From positions 51,114,207-51,178,206 of the forward strand of contig NC_080078.1 of assembly GCF_949987535.1 (NCBI RefSeq): a stretch of 64,000 bases of DNA. Reading direction: 5' to 3'. The stretch is from Balaenoptera acutorostrata (Eukaryota > Chordata > Mammalia > Artiodactyla > Balaenopteridae). Position 1 is the stretch's first letter; each line of letters opens with the position of its first letter. The notes below the pieces were generated by a model, which saw only the letters and a list, made by a program, of their open reading frames with translations, had not been told where the DNA came from and made no database searches. Of this stretch, positions 43,859 through 55,260 are shown piece by piece. The position numbers and the translations under genes are program-made.

Positions 43859-46599
43859 TAAGGATTTTCAGCAGCAGGGTTGATAAACAACTAGATCCAC
43901 ATTGTTGATAGATCATGATCGCTTTAGGGTGAAGAAAAGATTGGAGGGGGCAAGATAGGCCTGGTGGAAGCTAGGGGCCTATTATAATGCTTGCAGCAAT
44001 GTCCATGAGTATAGTTTCTCTATTAGCATTGCCCAGGATCAAAGATCTACCCCACTGAGTGCCAGTAGTATGAACTTCACTGCTCTGGGGTCAGTTTTCA
44101 TAGCTATATAATGGCTACATTTTTAGCATGACATAGTTTATAATGCTGGAGGAAAGAACCAAAACTAGATTGACCTGTGATCTGACATAGGAACTTATAT
44201 TTTCCTTCAATATCTCAGCATAACACTCAAAAAAGAAAAAAAAATAGTTCGTTTTTAAGGCCAAATCAGACATTGAGATGGCTTGTGACAGTTTTGTTTA
44301 TACGAATATATTTTGTGCCAAAGAAGAAAAGTGTAGGCATTATTCAAACATTTCAGTTTTCTATTAGTATGCAGGCATTTTGTAGGACTATCCAATAGAA
44401 AAGTGGATCTTGGATCTTTATAAAGATAAGAAATATGAACTGGAGTGGAAGCCAAAGAGTCATCACATTTAAAACACCCTCTTCTCTACTTCTGTTCCAC
44501 ACCAATCCATTCTTTTTTCTTCCTTTTCCTTTCAATTACATAGCCTAATCCCCACCCATATTTTTATCACTACAAATAATGGAACTCTGGGTCTTGTCCC
44601 AAGAGAAGAGTTGTCCAACTTATTTTTCCCTCCTAGTCCTTGGCAAGTCCGTTGGGTGACCCACACGGACACCTCAGAGGGTGGTGCCTCCCGCCCCCTC
44701 AAGCCACAGAAACAAAGCCTTAGCCATTGCATACTCTTGGCTCTAGCTTTTGTCATCATTTTAATTTTTTAAACATTACTTTGTCATTAACTCATTCCAC
44801 TTATGTAGGGAGAATAAGCCAGAGATAGTTAAGGAGTGCCTCTGATTGTTCTGGAACCAAAGGAAAAAAAAAAAAAATTACAGCATTGCTATTGCCCAAT
44901 GTACAGAAGACAATGGCTATTTTGCCACGGTAGAATTCTGAATCACAGGACAATGTAATTTATTTATTCTATAAATTGTACTATGCAGCAAGCCAAATCA
45001 GAACAGTCTTTTGGACAACATTTTAACAAGACAAAGGAAATGAATTATTTTATATAGGAAGGAGGTACATCTGAAATTATTGGGATGATACACTTATGCT
45101 AACATTAGATATTAATTAACCATAGGATCAATTTCATAAGGTTAATCTCCTACCTCTCCCTTAGAGATGTACAGATTGTAAAATATGAAAAATAAACAAT
45201 ATGTGATATTATTTTTTGTGTATAAGGTTAATTTATATTTTTCCTGTTTAATAGAATTTGAAGGGAAGAGTGATAAATAGAAAAGCTACATTATAGGTAC
45301 CTGTTTTGTTAAGAGGAGAATACATACAATCTTATACATTCTATTAGAAAGTGGAAAAAGGTTGATTCACCATTTTGAGGAACAGAAGAAACTAACGTTT
45401 AATGGGAAAGAGAATGAGAGTGCTCACATAAATGCTTCTCAAACTTTAATGTACTTCCAGTTAAAGAAAACTAGGATTTTATGTGAGCAAAGGTAACAAT
45501 ATACAGATAGAAATGCTGTCAAGACAACCCAAGGGAAGAGCGCTGATGAGAAGAATTAACTCCTGGGTCTGCAAAAACCAGTAGAGCTGATGAAATAGCC
45601 ATGGGCGTAGTTTGAATTAAGGCTTTGATTGCTGTTGTCATTGTTCTTTGGCTTCTCCTTTTACACATTGACATGGCCAAGACTTACACATTAAAAACTA
45701 AACCAGAACAATGTCTTCTGTGAATCCTCATCCTGCCCATGTATGATCCCACTAAGGTGGGATGTTTAAAAATGTCAGTTAAGTGCCCCCAAAAGTTTTA
45801 GCCAAAATATTTAAATAATAAACTTTTGTGTAGACCCATTGTTTGGAGAAACTGAAATGGATTTCATTCTAATTATTCTTCTACCATAACTAATGTCTCA
45901 ATTGCCCCCTTTTCCAGAGAATTTCCCTTGGCAAAATGGCAGCTGTTTGCCCAGAAGGTCACCTCCCATACCCATTGCCAATGACTGGTTGACATGAAGA
46001 ATGCAAAATGCCAGCCAGTCACCTCAAGGGAGGAACAGATGCACGGTGTCATTCACACTCCAGAGCCTCTATTAGATCAGGCTAAAGCCAGAGTCCAGCA
46101 GAGACCACATGCCAGCATGGCTCCCTCCCTGACCGTACCTGCTTCCTTCACCCCAATCCCTTCTCCTGAGAGCCCCACTCCAACAAATCACATGCATCTG
46201 AACCTCTTTCTTAGTCTCTGCTTCTAAAGAAGAGGACCTAAATTAAGCTATAGTTCTTGATCTATTACAGATACATGGTTTTCACATATTTATTTCATTG
46301 ACTCCTCAGGACTACCTTATTTGGAAAGCCAAATAGGGTAGTCATCATTGAGATCACTGGAGACCAGGGCTGAGCCCAGGTTTTTTTTTCTGTTTTCTAA
46401 ACATAGTCTATATTTCGTATGCTAAATGGCTGCCTTAGACATTTGTGGTAACAACTTCATCACAGATCACCAATAAAATTAATAAAGTAGTTACAGGGTT
46501 CACAATTTGAATGAATGTGCCCTCCCCACATTAACATGTCAAACAGTGAACAGATGTTGCCCAGCATTTCCCTGACATAGAGTGATATTTTTCCATTAG
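43859..46599. other. no gene recognised
   Basis: Mostly AT-rich unique-looking sequence. It has A-runs at 44224-44244 and 44862-44878, a possible short MER5 piece at about 45437-45480 and a possible MIR piece at 46245-46370. Frames of 60-77 codons have no family signature. Confidence 0.35.
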
Positions 46600-46757
46600 G
46601 AAAAAAGGAGGTGAAGAAGGGAGAAGGAAAAGAAATGAAATAAAAAGAAAGGAATGAAAGAAGGGAGGAAAATCATAGGGGAGAGGAAGGGAAGAGGGAA
46701 GGGAGAGAAGAAGAGAAGGAAGAGGGAAAGACAGGCAGACAGACAAACACAGAAAGT
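46600..46757 (+). repeat. polypurine GA-rich tract
   Basis: About 150 bases almost all A or G (GGAAG, GAAG, AGGGA motifs), with few T interruptions, ending in CAGA/CAAA repeats at 46731-46757. The 80-codon Ser/Leu/Pro-rich minus-strand frame here is compositional. Confidence 0.8.
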
Positions 46758-47232
46758 AGAGGCCACGGTACATACTTGTTTTAATCGGCTTTTAGCCTCT
46801 TAGGTGATCCCTGGTCTCGCTTCTTGGCTGGAAAGGCACTGCAGGCCATTTCTCCTCTCTGATTGTTTGCAATGTGGAACAATTGGAAATGCTTTCATCA
46901 CAGGCTGAGCTTCAGTGCAGAGCTTGGCTGAGAATCACTTTTCTGCTAAGAACTGTGAGGAGTTTCCAGGGAGGGCTTGTAAACTAGTTATCTCTGTTGA
47001 TGACCACATCTGTGTGTACATCTGCGGTACAGAAACATGCCACGTAATAAAGAGGATCTTGTGGTCTCTGCCTTTCTGCTGTGTGGGCTTGCCTTTCCCA
47101 CCACATTCAAGATGCCCTTTTCCTATGACAAAGAATCAGAATACAGAGGAGTGATAGCCCACCCATAGGGTGAGAAGGAGGCTGGTCTGTTTTTCATTTG
47201 GTGTCCCAAGCAAGGCCAAATATCATAGGATT
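46758..47232. other. no gene recognised
   Basis: Unique-looking sequence; a 79-codon frame at 46915 has no recognisable domain. Confidence 0.35.
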
Positions 47233-47301
47233 CATTTAAGAAGTCTTAATTTCTTAACTTCTTAAATTAAGAAGTTTTAATTTCTTAAGACTTCTAAAAT
47301 G
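47233..47301. repeat. nested perfect palindrome (cruciform-prone)
   Basis: Outer arms 47233-47249 and 47285-47301 are 17 bp with a single mismatch (agaagtcttaa against ttaagacttct is perfect). Nested inside, 47256-47276 (aacttcttaa, a, ttaagaagtt) is a perfect palindrome around one central base. All parts are built from an (a)cttcttaa-like unit. Confidence 0.9.
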
Positions 47302-47359
47302 AGCCCACTCCCAAGGCACTGAGGATGCGGAATGCCTCCTATGTGCCAGACTCAGCAAC
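47302..47359. other. spacer between palindrome and MIR
   Basis: Nothing identified. Confidence 0.3.
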
Positions 47360-47550
47360 AGCCTGGAATATTTTATATCACCTCAGGGGAATCTCACAAA
47401 AACCATTGAACCTGGCACCCTGGTCCCCATTTACCAGAGGGAAAAACAGAGTCAAAAGGGTAAAACCATCTGTCTAAGATCAGGCATCTAGGAAATGAAA
47501 AAACTCAGTTTCAAAGCCAGGTTGGAAGGATTTTTGAGTCCAAGGTCTGC
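47360..47550 (-). repeat. MIR SINE relic, minus
   Basis: Antisense MIR order: 'atattttatatcacctcagg', 'ccccatttaccagagggaaa', 'aacagagtcaaaagggtaaa' and 'ctcagtttcaaagccaggtt'. Confidence 0.6.
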
Positions 47551-49068
47551 TTTAACAGAAGCAAGGGCAGTGACTTCTCAGGTGCCCACCACCATCTGAT
47601 TAAAGGGACACCTTTGCACCTGGAAGAAGTGATATTTACAACGGCTATTTGCCTTTGAAATATCTGCTCTGCCCAATTCCCCAAATTCTGTAGAGATCTA
47701 CCAGCCCTCCAAAGAATATGACAAGAATCACTATGTCATGTAGAATATTTCTAAACCACAAGACAGGGTAAGTAAGGTTGGAAGAAAAGAAAGCATGGAA
47801 ATGGCCTGCTATAACAAGGATTACTCAAGATGACTACACGCAAAAGAGAAAGGCCTTCAGTACAAGATTTTTGTTTGAGCTCAAGGACCTGAAGAAATCG
47901 GAAATAAATGTGGTTGCTCTCAAGGAATCTGAGCCCCAAAGCTGTAGCTTGGTGTTCCTAGGAATCTGATATCCACAGGCATCTGCCCAGAACAGTGACC
48001 TTTGACTTCATGCCTGCTTTTAGTAAATATGGGAAGAAGATGATTTAAAGGAGCTTGAAAAAAACCTGTTTATTTGTAAAGAAGAGCAGAAAGCATGTCA
48101 GTCAGTCAACTAAAAAAGTATCTGGTTTGAAATTTAATCATCAAAGGGAGGTAAGACTAAATGATTTCCAAGTTTGCTTCCAATGATATTTTAGGATTTT
48201 AGGATATGCTATCTAGAAAACGTACCTGATAGATGGCAATAGATTATTATGAGGTTATAAACACTTGCAAAGAAGCTCAATAGCCTTCTGAACCCAGTGT
48301 ATTGGAAAATGCTATTTATGTTATTTTTTGAACAGTAATTATTTTACATTGTTTGATATAAATTATATTTTAAATAGCATGACTTTCTTCTAGTTCCAAA
48401 TATAAGTGATATGATTCATGAGCTAAAGGGCCCTAGTTAATAAGTTAATGGAAAGAAAGACAGTGAATAAATTTTTCAAAGCCATTTAAAGTTAGTAGAG
48501 GCATTGTTGCAACAATAATAGTCATTTTGGTAGATACTTGCTCAAAAGCTCCCACTGTTTATAATTACTGGTGCAGGTAGATTATACTTACAAGACGTGC
48601 CCTGGCATATTCTAGAAACAGATGAATGCTTTGTTATTAGGACATCTATATTCCATGCTTTTTAAATAAAAATAATTATGTGCAATTGAAGCATCTGTTG
48701 CTCCTTTGCTTCTTCATTCTGGATCTAATTTTAAATAAGTGTTAGAAAAGGATTAGGATATTTGAAACTGCTGGAACCTTCTGTCCATCAATAAGGATAA
48801 TACCTATGACAACAGTGAGCCTTCACCAGCACTTGTGAGCTCTGTAGTTCAATTGGATGACTAATATCCATGAACAGTCAGCAGAACAACTTGGCTTTAT
48901 CTAGGAGGCCAGTATGGAACAGGCTACAGGAATGACCAGGACAATAGAAGATGTATTTCAGAGAAATGGCTAAGGAGTGTTTCCCTGCCTTTGTTCTTGG
49001 AATATCCTAGACACATTCCATGCATACTGGGCTTCCACAACTAGAGTTCATAGACATAGTTGGGCTAC
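47551..49068. other. no gene recognised
   Basis: AT-rich unique-looking sequence; antisense 62-63 codon frames around 47.75-47.97 kb are without motif. Confidence 0.35.
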
Positions 49069-49091
49069 ACCATGAAGCCTCCCAGAAACTT

Positions 49092-49210
49092 TGTTTATAT
49101 AAATACATGAATTAATGAATGAATGATTGAATGTCAAATTTCCAAGGGAAAGGTACACTACATTCATTCCAGCTTTCTATGACAATACTCAAATTTCCCA
49201 GAGGAAAATT
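49092..49210. repeat. 119-bp insert with an inverted copy nearby
   Basis: This AT-rich segment with TGAAT/AATGA repeats (49110-49131) lies between direct repeats agaaactt. Its reverse complement recurs at about 50010-50135 (both share 'gtagtgtacctttcccttgg' and 'aaatttgacat'). No terminal inverted repeats are seen. Confidence 0.7.
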
Positions 49211-49231
49211 AGAAACTTCATTGCCAAGAAG

Positions 49232-49260
49232 GTAAAATAAAGCTATTTTCTTTATTTTAC
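49232..49260. repeat. perfect 11-bp-arm hairpin in the MIR
   Basis: Arms gtaaaataaag and ctttattttac with a 7-base loop. The second arm is missing from the related fragment at 50.9 kb. Confidence 0.85.
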
Positions 49261-49390
49261 AGATAGAAAGCTAAGGCACAGGAAGATTAACAGATATATC
49301 CATGGTGGCACAGCAGGGAAGTGGTGGGACTGGGATTTGAACTAGCCAGTCCAACTTCATGGTCCCTACTCTTTATCACTTCCCAAGATA

Positions 49391-49989
49391 CTGGGCACAA
49401 CTTAAATGGGAAGCCAGGGGATGGAGTATCTCCTCACTGAAACGCAACCTTTGCGCACTAGAGGAGAGCCATGCGTTATCACCTATAACAAGAAGATGCC
49501 TTTAGGATTACAGGGATACATCCAGGTCAAATTGAGCAGACAATGCAATCAGTAGGCAAAGAGGAATATGAGGTTGTTTTTAAGAGCATTAGTGAGGACC
49601 CCATTTCAGGAAGAAGAGAAATACCTTGAAGGTGTTTTATATCTCTTTAAAATGATGTGTTTGGAAGCACCTTGGTATCCCCCAGCAATCCAAGAAACAT
49701 GTCTACCTGTACATTTGAACTAAATTATAATTACTAAAATGTCTTAAGAATGTTTTTCTAACCCTTAGTTCAGATCTCACTTGCATCAGTTGAGGAGAGA
49801 GGTAATTTTTCCACCCTAGACCCTCACTGGCACTGCTGCTCACTGGGCGAGGACTGCTAAAGTCAACTCCAATGTGGTTTTCATGGCAACAGAAGGACAA
49901 AGATAAGGTTGCCAGCTCTAGGCTGACACATTGTTGCTAAGGGAATAAACTTAACTCTGACAATATGGGAGCTGGAGCCCGGATGTAGG
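49391..49989. other. no gene recognised
   Basis: Unique-looking sequence; a 65-codon minus-strand frame lacks motifs. Confidence 0.35.
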
Positions 49990-50155
49990 GTTTCTGTAAT
50001 GAGAGTCTCTAATTTTCCTCTGGGAAAACTGAGTATTGTCAGAGAAAGCAGGAATGAATGTAGTGTACCTTTCCCTTGGAAATTTGACATTTATTCATTC
50101 ACTCATTTATTTACTTACATAAACAAAGTAACATAATTTTCAGAGAAGCCTGAAG
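49990..50155. repeat. inverted copy of the 49.07-49.22 kb segment
   Basis: Reads as the reverse complement of about 49069-49222, insert and short flanks included. Shared phrases are 'tctaattttcctctgggaaa', 'tgagtattgtca', 'aatgaatgtagtgtaccttt' and 'cataaacaaagt'. MIR homology does not continue past the left edge. Confidence 0.75.
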
Positions 50156-50308
50156 GGATATTTTTCTAATATTCTTGTTCCCCATACCTGTTACTGTTTA
50201 TAGAGCTGCAGTCCTGATGAGAAGGAACAAATCAAATCAAAATCAAAATAAGAGTTCTGAAGATGAAAGCACGAGCATTAAAAGATAAAATAATAATAAC
50301 CAGTTGCT

Positions 50309-50700
50309 CTTTTTTTCTTTCCCTTCCTTTCTCTCTTTCTTTCTTTCATTTCTTTCTCCTTCTTCCTCTTCCTCTTCCCCTTCCCCTCTCCCTTCTTCTC
50401 CTTCTCCTACTCCTCTTCCTTCTTCTTCTTTCCTCTTCTTCTTCTTCTCCTTCTCCCTCTTCTTCCTCTCCTTCCTGTTCTCCCCCTCCCCCTCCCTTCC
50501 CCCTCCCCTACCCCTTCTTCTTCTCCTTCTCCTCCTTCTTCTCCTTCTTCTTCTTCTTCTTCTTCTTCTTCTTCTTCTTCTTCTTCTTCTTCTTCTTCTT
50601 CTTCTTCTTCTTCTTCTTCTTCTTCTTCTTCTTCTTCTTCTTCTTCTTCTCCTTCTCCTTCTCCTTCCCCTTCTCCTTCTCCTTCTCCTTCTTCTTCTTT
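50309..50700 (+). repeat. polypyrimidine tract with pure (TTC)n core
   Basis: About 390 bases almost entirely C and T, with only isolated A/G interruptions. The core 50545-50650 is about 35 uninterrupted TTC units (GAA on the minus strand), flanked by (CTTCTC)n and C-rich variants. Open frames of 71-184 codons on both strands here encode only Leu/Phe/Ser or Lys/Glu/Arg homopolymers and are not genes. GAA/TTC tracts of this size can form triplex (H-DNA). Confidence 0.95.
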
Positions 50701-50779
50701 GAATCAAAATGCTTTTCTGACACACAAATTAATGCCTGCCTTCTTTCCTCCCAGATCCAACTGCCTTATGTGAAGATAA

Positions 50780-51571
50780 AGAGAATTTTTTCCCCAACTT
50801 CATTGAGGTATAATTGACAAATAAAATTGTAAGGTAGTTAAAGCTGCACCATTAAGCCTCCCAGCAACTTTGCCAGGAAGGTAAAATAAAGATAGAAAAT
50901 TAAGGCACAGAAAGATTAACAGATATATCCGCGGTGGCACAACATGATGATTTAATATATGTATTCATTGTAAAAGGGTTCCCCCATCTAGTTAATTAAC
51001 TTCATTTCACATAGTTACCCTTTTTTTCCCCCTTTGGTGAGAACATTCCAATTCTATTCTCTTAGCAGATTTCAATTATATAATACAGTGTTATCAACTA
51101 TAGTCACAATGTTTTCCATTAGATCCTCAGACCTTATTCATCTTAGAGATGAAAATTTATACCCTTTACCAACCTCGCCCTGTTTCCCCCACTCTCCCAG
51201 CCCCTGGTAACCACCACTCTACTCTGTTTCTCTGAGTTCTGCTTTATAGATTCCACATATAAGTGAGATCATACAGTATTTGCCTTTCTGTGTCTGACTT
51301 ATGTAACTTAGCATAATGCCCTTCAGGTTCATCCATGTTGTCACAAATAACAGGATTTCCTTCTTTTTTAAGGCTGAATAGTAGTCCATTGTGTGTTTAT
51401 GTGTGTGTATGTGTGTGTGTGTGCATACCTCACATCTTCTATAGCTAAACATCATGTCGTTTCCATACCTTGACTATTGTGAGTAATGCTGCAATGAACA
51501 TGGGAGCATAGATATCTCTTTGAGATAACAGTTTCATTTTCTTTGGATATACCTCTAGAAATGGGATAGCT
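50780..51571 (-). mobile_element. old L1 3' half (L1MA/MB-like), minus, interrupted
   Basis: It opens 'aacttcattgaggtataatt' 'gacaaataaaatt', the antisense L1M 3' end. It continues through the 3'UTR ('aacatgatgatttaatatat', 'ccctggtaaccaccactcta') into antisense ORF2 C-terminal sequence ('ccacatataagtgagatcat', 'ttcatccatgttgtcacaaa'), to about 51571. A (TG)n run lies at 51391-51424. A foreign 87-bp fragment is inserted at 50850-50936. The minus-strand frames of 68-78 codons are the broken ORF2 remnants. Confidence 0.75.
50850..50936. repeat. MIR-derived fragment inserted in the L1
   Basis: A copy of the MIR at 49.07-49.31 kb lacking its 119-bp insert and one hairpin arm. It reads 'cattaagcctcccagcaact', 'ttgccaggaaggtaaaataa', 'agatagaaaattaaggcaca', 'gatatatccgcggtg'. 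The L1 sequence resumes directly on both sides. The 4-mer gcac is present at both junctions (50846-50849 and 50937-50940). Confidence 0.75.
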
Positions 51572-54500
51572 GAAAGGACAACCTTATTTAGGGGAGCAGG
51601 GACAACTCCCATGATGCTCAAGTCATTCTTGGCATTGTTCCACTTCCACACAAGGGCTGATGGGTGTATCTGCTTCCATTACATCAACCTCCCAAGAGTT
51701 AATCCATTCTCCAAGTGTTTGAATTAGTGAACCTTTTTTTTTTTTTTTTGCCTTGTTTCCCAAACACTTAATTATGGACAACATAAAACCACAAAGCTCT
51801 TTACTCATCACCACAGAAATAGTGTTCCTTATGTTATTCCTCATCCTTCTTTGTCCAGACAAGCTTTAAATGAGTCAAACCATAGTGTTTCTACTATATA
51901 TTTCATTATGAATAATCTCTGCCCCATGGAATATTTATTTACCGCTTGCTATTTAGCTTAGGTTTTCATTTGCTCCATTTCACAAATAACTCTTAAATTT
52001 TGTCCACCATCAGTGAAGCAAGGAATGAACTATTCCTGATAACTGCCATTTCATGTTGAGGTGTAGGTACCCTTTCTTTTACATCCAGTCAATCCACATT
52101 ACATAATTTGTCTCTATCTTTAAAACACATCTACCCCCAGGTCTCCTCAAATCACCATCTTGATCTGTTAATAATTTTGTCAGTTTTTATTCTTGGAAAA
52201 GCCTAGAAAAAGCTGTGAAATAACACAAGCAAAGGATTTAATTATTTCAGTTCTGGTGGGATTGCCCCATGGATTCCATGTAGGTGCATAAATATTGCTA
52301 AGAGCATGAGATTCATTTCCATGTGTTTACCTGTAAAACTAAGCTTTCAATCTGGCTTTATAATCATTTGCTTGTTTCCAAGTGTTAGATAAACCATGAA
52401 GTTCCATATACTTTCAAATTTGAAACCTCAGGAAGCACATAATTGTGTTTTGACCTAGGGGAAAACACAGTGAATTTTGCAAAGTTTCAGCGATTTTTTC
52501 CACCAGCCTGTGAATTTTAAATAGCACGTGTAAAGTGTTTCTTTCACATGTCATGACTCACATCTCTCCCTATATCTCTAGATAGAGCAAGTTAGAGGGT
52601 TATACAAAATAATATGTTTACTTAAAGCTGAGCACAAATTACTCATCCACTACATAAGAAAAAAGAAACAAATTTCTAAATGAAAGTTTTAAAAGCCCTC
52701 ACAGTGTTATTGAATACCCATGAGGACCAAGTAGAATGAAAATAAGAATAAAATCCTTAATTGCCAGTCCAGGAAATGAATGACAAAATGAGCAAACACT
52801 GAAAGGCAATACTGATGCCCCTATAGAAAGCATATATGTAAGCAATTTTCGCTATTTGCTGGATCAGTTAGGAATCAGTTTGTTCACCTCAAATAAGCAA
52901 GGACAGGTTGGGTGGTTGGCCCATGAATAAAAGGATCCTAAGTAGAACCAGGAGCCAGTGAAAGCAGGATGGACAGGTAACAGGCGTATTCTGTTCCAGG
53001 GAGCATATGAGAGTTGTCGTTTATACTCCAGATAGGGAATATAGAATGTGAAATGGCAGGCCAGGAGTTTGGGGACTCAGACTCTGGTGTCTTTTTAAAA
53101 CATAAAAAAAAGATGATGTTATGTAACCTTTCTAGATTCCAATCTACAACAACAATTTTGTTATTAGTTTAAAGAAACAACTCACTTAAATAACAGAGTA
53201 AAATAGTATGGAAGTGAGTGGCTCCAAAGCTTAAGACAATTATTTGCATTGTCTCCTAATTTGAAGCTTGCTCTGAACTTCCTTTTTTCCCCTCATCCCT
53301 GACCTTAGTGGAGTGATGCAGCTCAGTGTCTTCAAAGATAAAACATTGAGAGCAGTTCTGCAAAGGAGCCTGCTGGATTGGCAGACTGCAAGGGAGAGCT
53401 TGTTCCAGACACAGAGGCCCGAGGGAAGATGAGAGAGAAGAAATGGAACAAAGGAAGCAGTTAGGGACAAGCCTGGGCTCAGCCAAAGGAAGGAACAGAG
53501 GAAAGGCGAAGGTATGTTGGCAGAGACCCAGTGGTTCCTCATTCCATCCAAGGACACAGTGAACCACCTCGTCACGCAGCCTCTGGGGTGAAGTGCTGTC
53601 TATGTGCAGGGCTCCTCTCTACAACGAAAGTCTCCCATGATAATGACAGATGCCATTTTAACACATGTGGGCTCATGCTTCCCTCCTTCCCTTCACAGCC
53701 TCGAGAGCATTTGGGGACGTTTCTTCCATTACAGATTTGAAAAACTTTAGTCATGTCCAACACAGTTACTACTCAAGGAAAAAAAAATGTCTTCTAGCTG
53801 CCTGGGAGTGAGTTTGCCCTTCAGTCCAAAGACGGCAAAAAAAATGCCCAAAGTTCCAGGAGCAGGGAGTCTGGGAGGGAAGAAGGGAGTGGAGAAAAGG
53901 CTGCATTTCCAGCTGTGGCTAAAGTTCCCAAGATTCACAGACATGGTGTTAGTTCCTCACATGAGCCCAGAGTTGGGCAGCAGCCACTGTAGACCCAACC
54001 AGCATGACCTCCAAAGACACTCCCACACTTATGCTGGATAGTGCCTTCCCAGGGCCCCTCACTGTTTTACTTTCAATCCATTTTATCCACATTGCCCTCT
54101 TACACAAAGACTAGAGGGTGGAGAAGAGGTGAAACACACTCTGAAGGTATCCCACTACTAGACCCTGCCCCTCCCCCAACCCTGTCCTCCCTAATGGGGG
54201 GAAAGAGGATGCGATTTCCTGATGACCTAGGCAGAGGCAGGCACATAGTCTCAGGAAACACATTAATAGTCACTTGGCTCTCACCATATCCCCTTGGAAA
54301 TCCCCAGGTGTGCCTTCTGCACAACTAAAAATAAATAGAGGAAATAAAGGTGTTTTTCCTTTGAAATAGGCCAGTCATTATTCTGCTTTGTTCTCACAGG
54401 TGATGCCAGACTATATCTCTGTCCACAGACATGACTCCACTCCCCTAAAACCCACCTGTGAATACAGTCATCTCACTGCCAAGCAGTGATCAACTTCTGG

Positions 54501-54779
54501 TGTCTCCTCCAAGGGTCTCTGGGTTTGCAATTGTATCATCATTAAGTGATCAGATTTGTCTTCAACGAAAACAGTTATATGAAAGGATTTTAAGTCTTTC
54601 TCTCAGGATATTTTTATTCATTTTTTTTCCTCTAGGGCTTGCTCATTTTTTCAAACAACTTGGGCATATGTCTCAGTAGAGCCTTGTATGATACCTTAGT
54701 GGAAATGAGTTATCTTATTCTGCCAAGTACATATTTCCCCCTTTATTATGGTAACAAGAATCTGATAATCCTGTGTGAA
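51572..54779. other. no gene recognised
   Basis: AT-rich unique-looking sequence becoming more GC-rich from 53.2 to 54.4 kb. There is a T18 run at 51733-51750. The longest frames (111 and 103 codons at 53.2-53.6 kb, minus strand) overlap each other in different registers. The 95-codon frame at 54041 has no recognisable domain. No coding gene is supported. Confidence 0.35.
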
Positions 54780-55260
54780 ACCATCTCAACCTTATTCTTA
54801 TTCCACGTGACTTGGAGAAGGCATATGACCTAGGTCCAGCCAATCAGCATCTTCCACACGCAGCCACTATTATTGGTTCAGGAAAACCATGTGACTCAAA
54901 TCAGTGCAGTCAAAGTTCCTTTCACCACTTTTGCTGAAAAAAAATCCTGTAAGAAGAACTTTCTTTTCTACTGAGGTAACTGAAGTGACGAAATGTACAC
55001 ATGGAGGTGCTGGTAGCCAACTTGCCACCCTGGAGGGAGAGTGTGTTGGAGAATGGAGCCAATGCAGAAGAAAACAGAAGTCATCGTGGGAGACATAATA
55101 CTGATGGCCTTGTCGGTCCTTAGACCAGTCATGCCTGAAGCCAACCTGCCTCTGATCTTTTCAGTTCTAAACCAGTGCATCTTCTTTTTGGCTTCATTCT
55201 GAGTTAGGTTTTCAGCCAATCTATGTTAGGTTTTCTGTCACTTGCTACCAAATATGTTCT
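54780..55260 (+). repeat. possible old interspersed repeat
   Basis: 'cttggagaaggcatatgacc', 'taggtccagccaatcagcat' and 'gccaacttgccaccctggag' resemble a common old mammalian repeat (LTR or DNA-transposon fossil) that I cannot name with confidence. Confidence 0.3.

Larger units (their letters stand above)
49069..49390 (-). repeat. MIR SINE relic split by a 119-bp insert
   Basis: Antisense MIR reads from 49069 ('catgaagcctcccagaaact'), is interrupted at 49092-49210, and resumes 'cattgccaagaaggtaaaat' through 'attttacagatagaaagcta', 'aggcacaggaagattaacag' and 'gggatttgaact' to about 49390. The insert is bordered by an 8-bp direct repeat agaaactt (49084-49091 and 49211-49218). The uninterrupted order is preserved in a fragment at 50850-50936. 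Confidence 0.6.

Noticed and set aside
47233..49390. CRISPR-like array from the repeated cttcttaa units
   Set aside because: No regularly spaced identical repeats with unique spacers, and the context is a mammalian chromosome.
50243..50817. Open frames up to 184 codons on both strands (Lys/Glu/Arg- or Leu/Phe/Ser-rich)
   Set aside because: They are translations of the TTC/GAA polypyrimidine tract in several registers, without protein-like composition.
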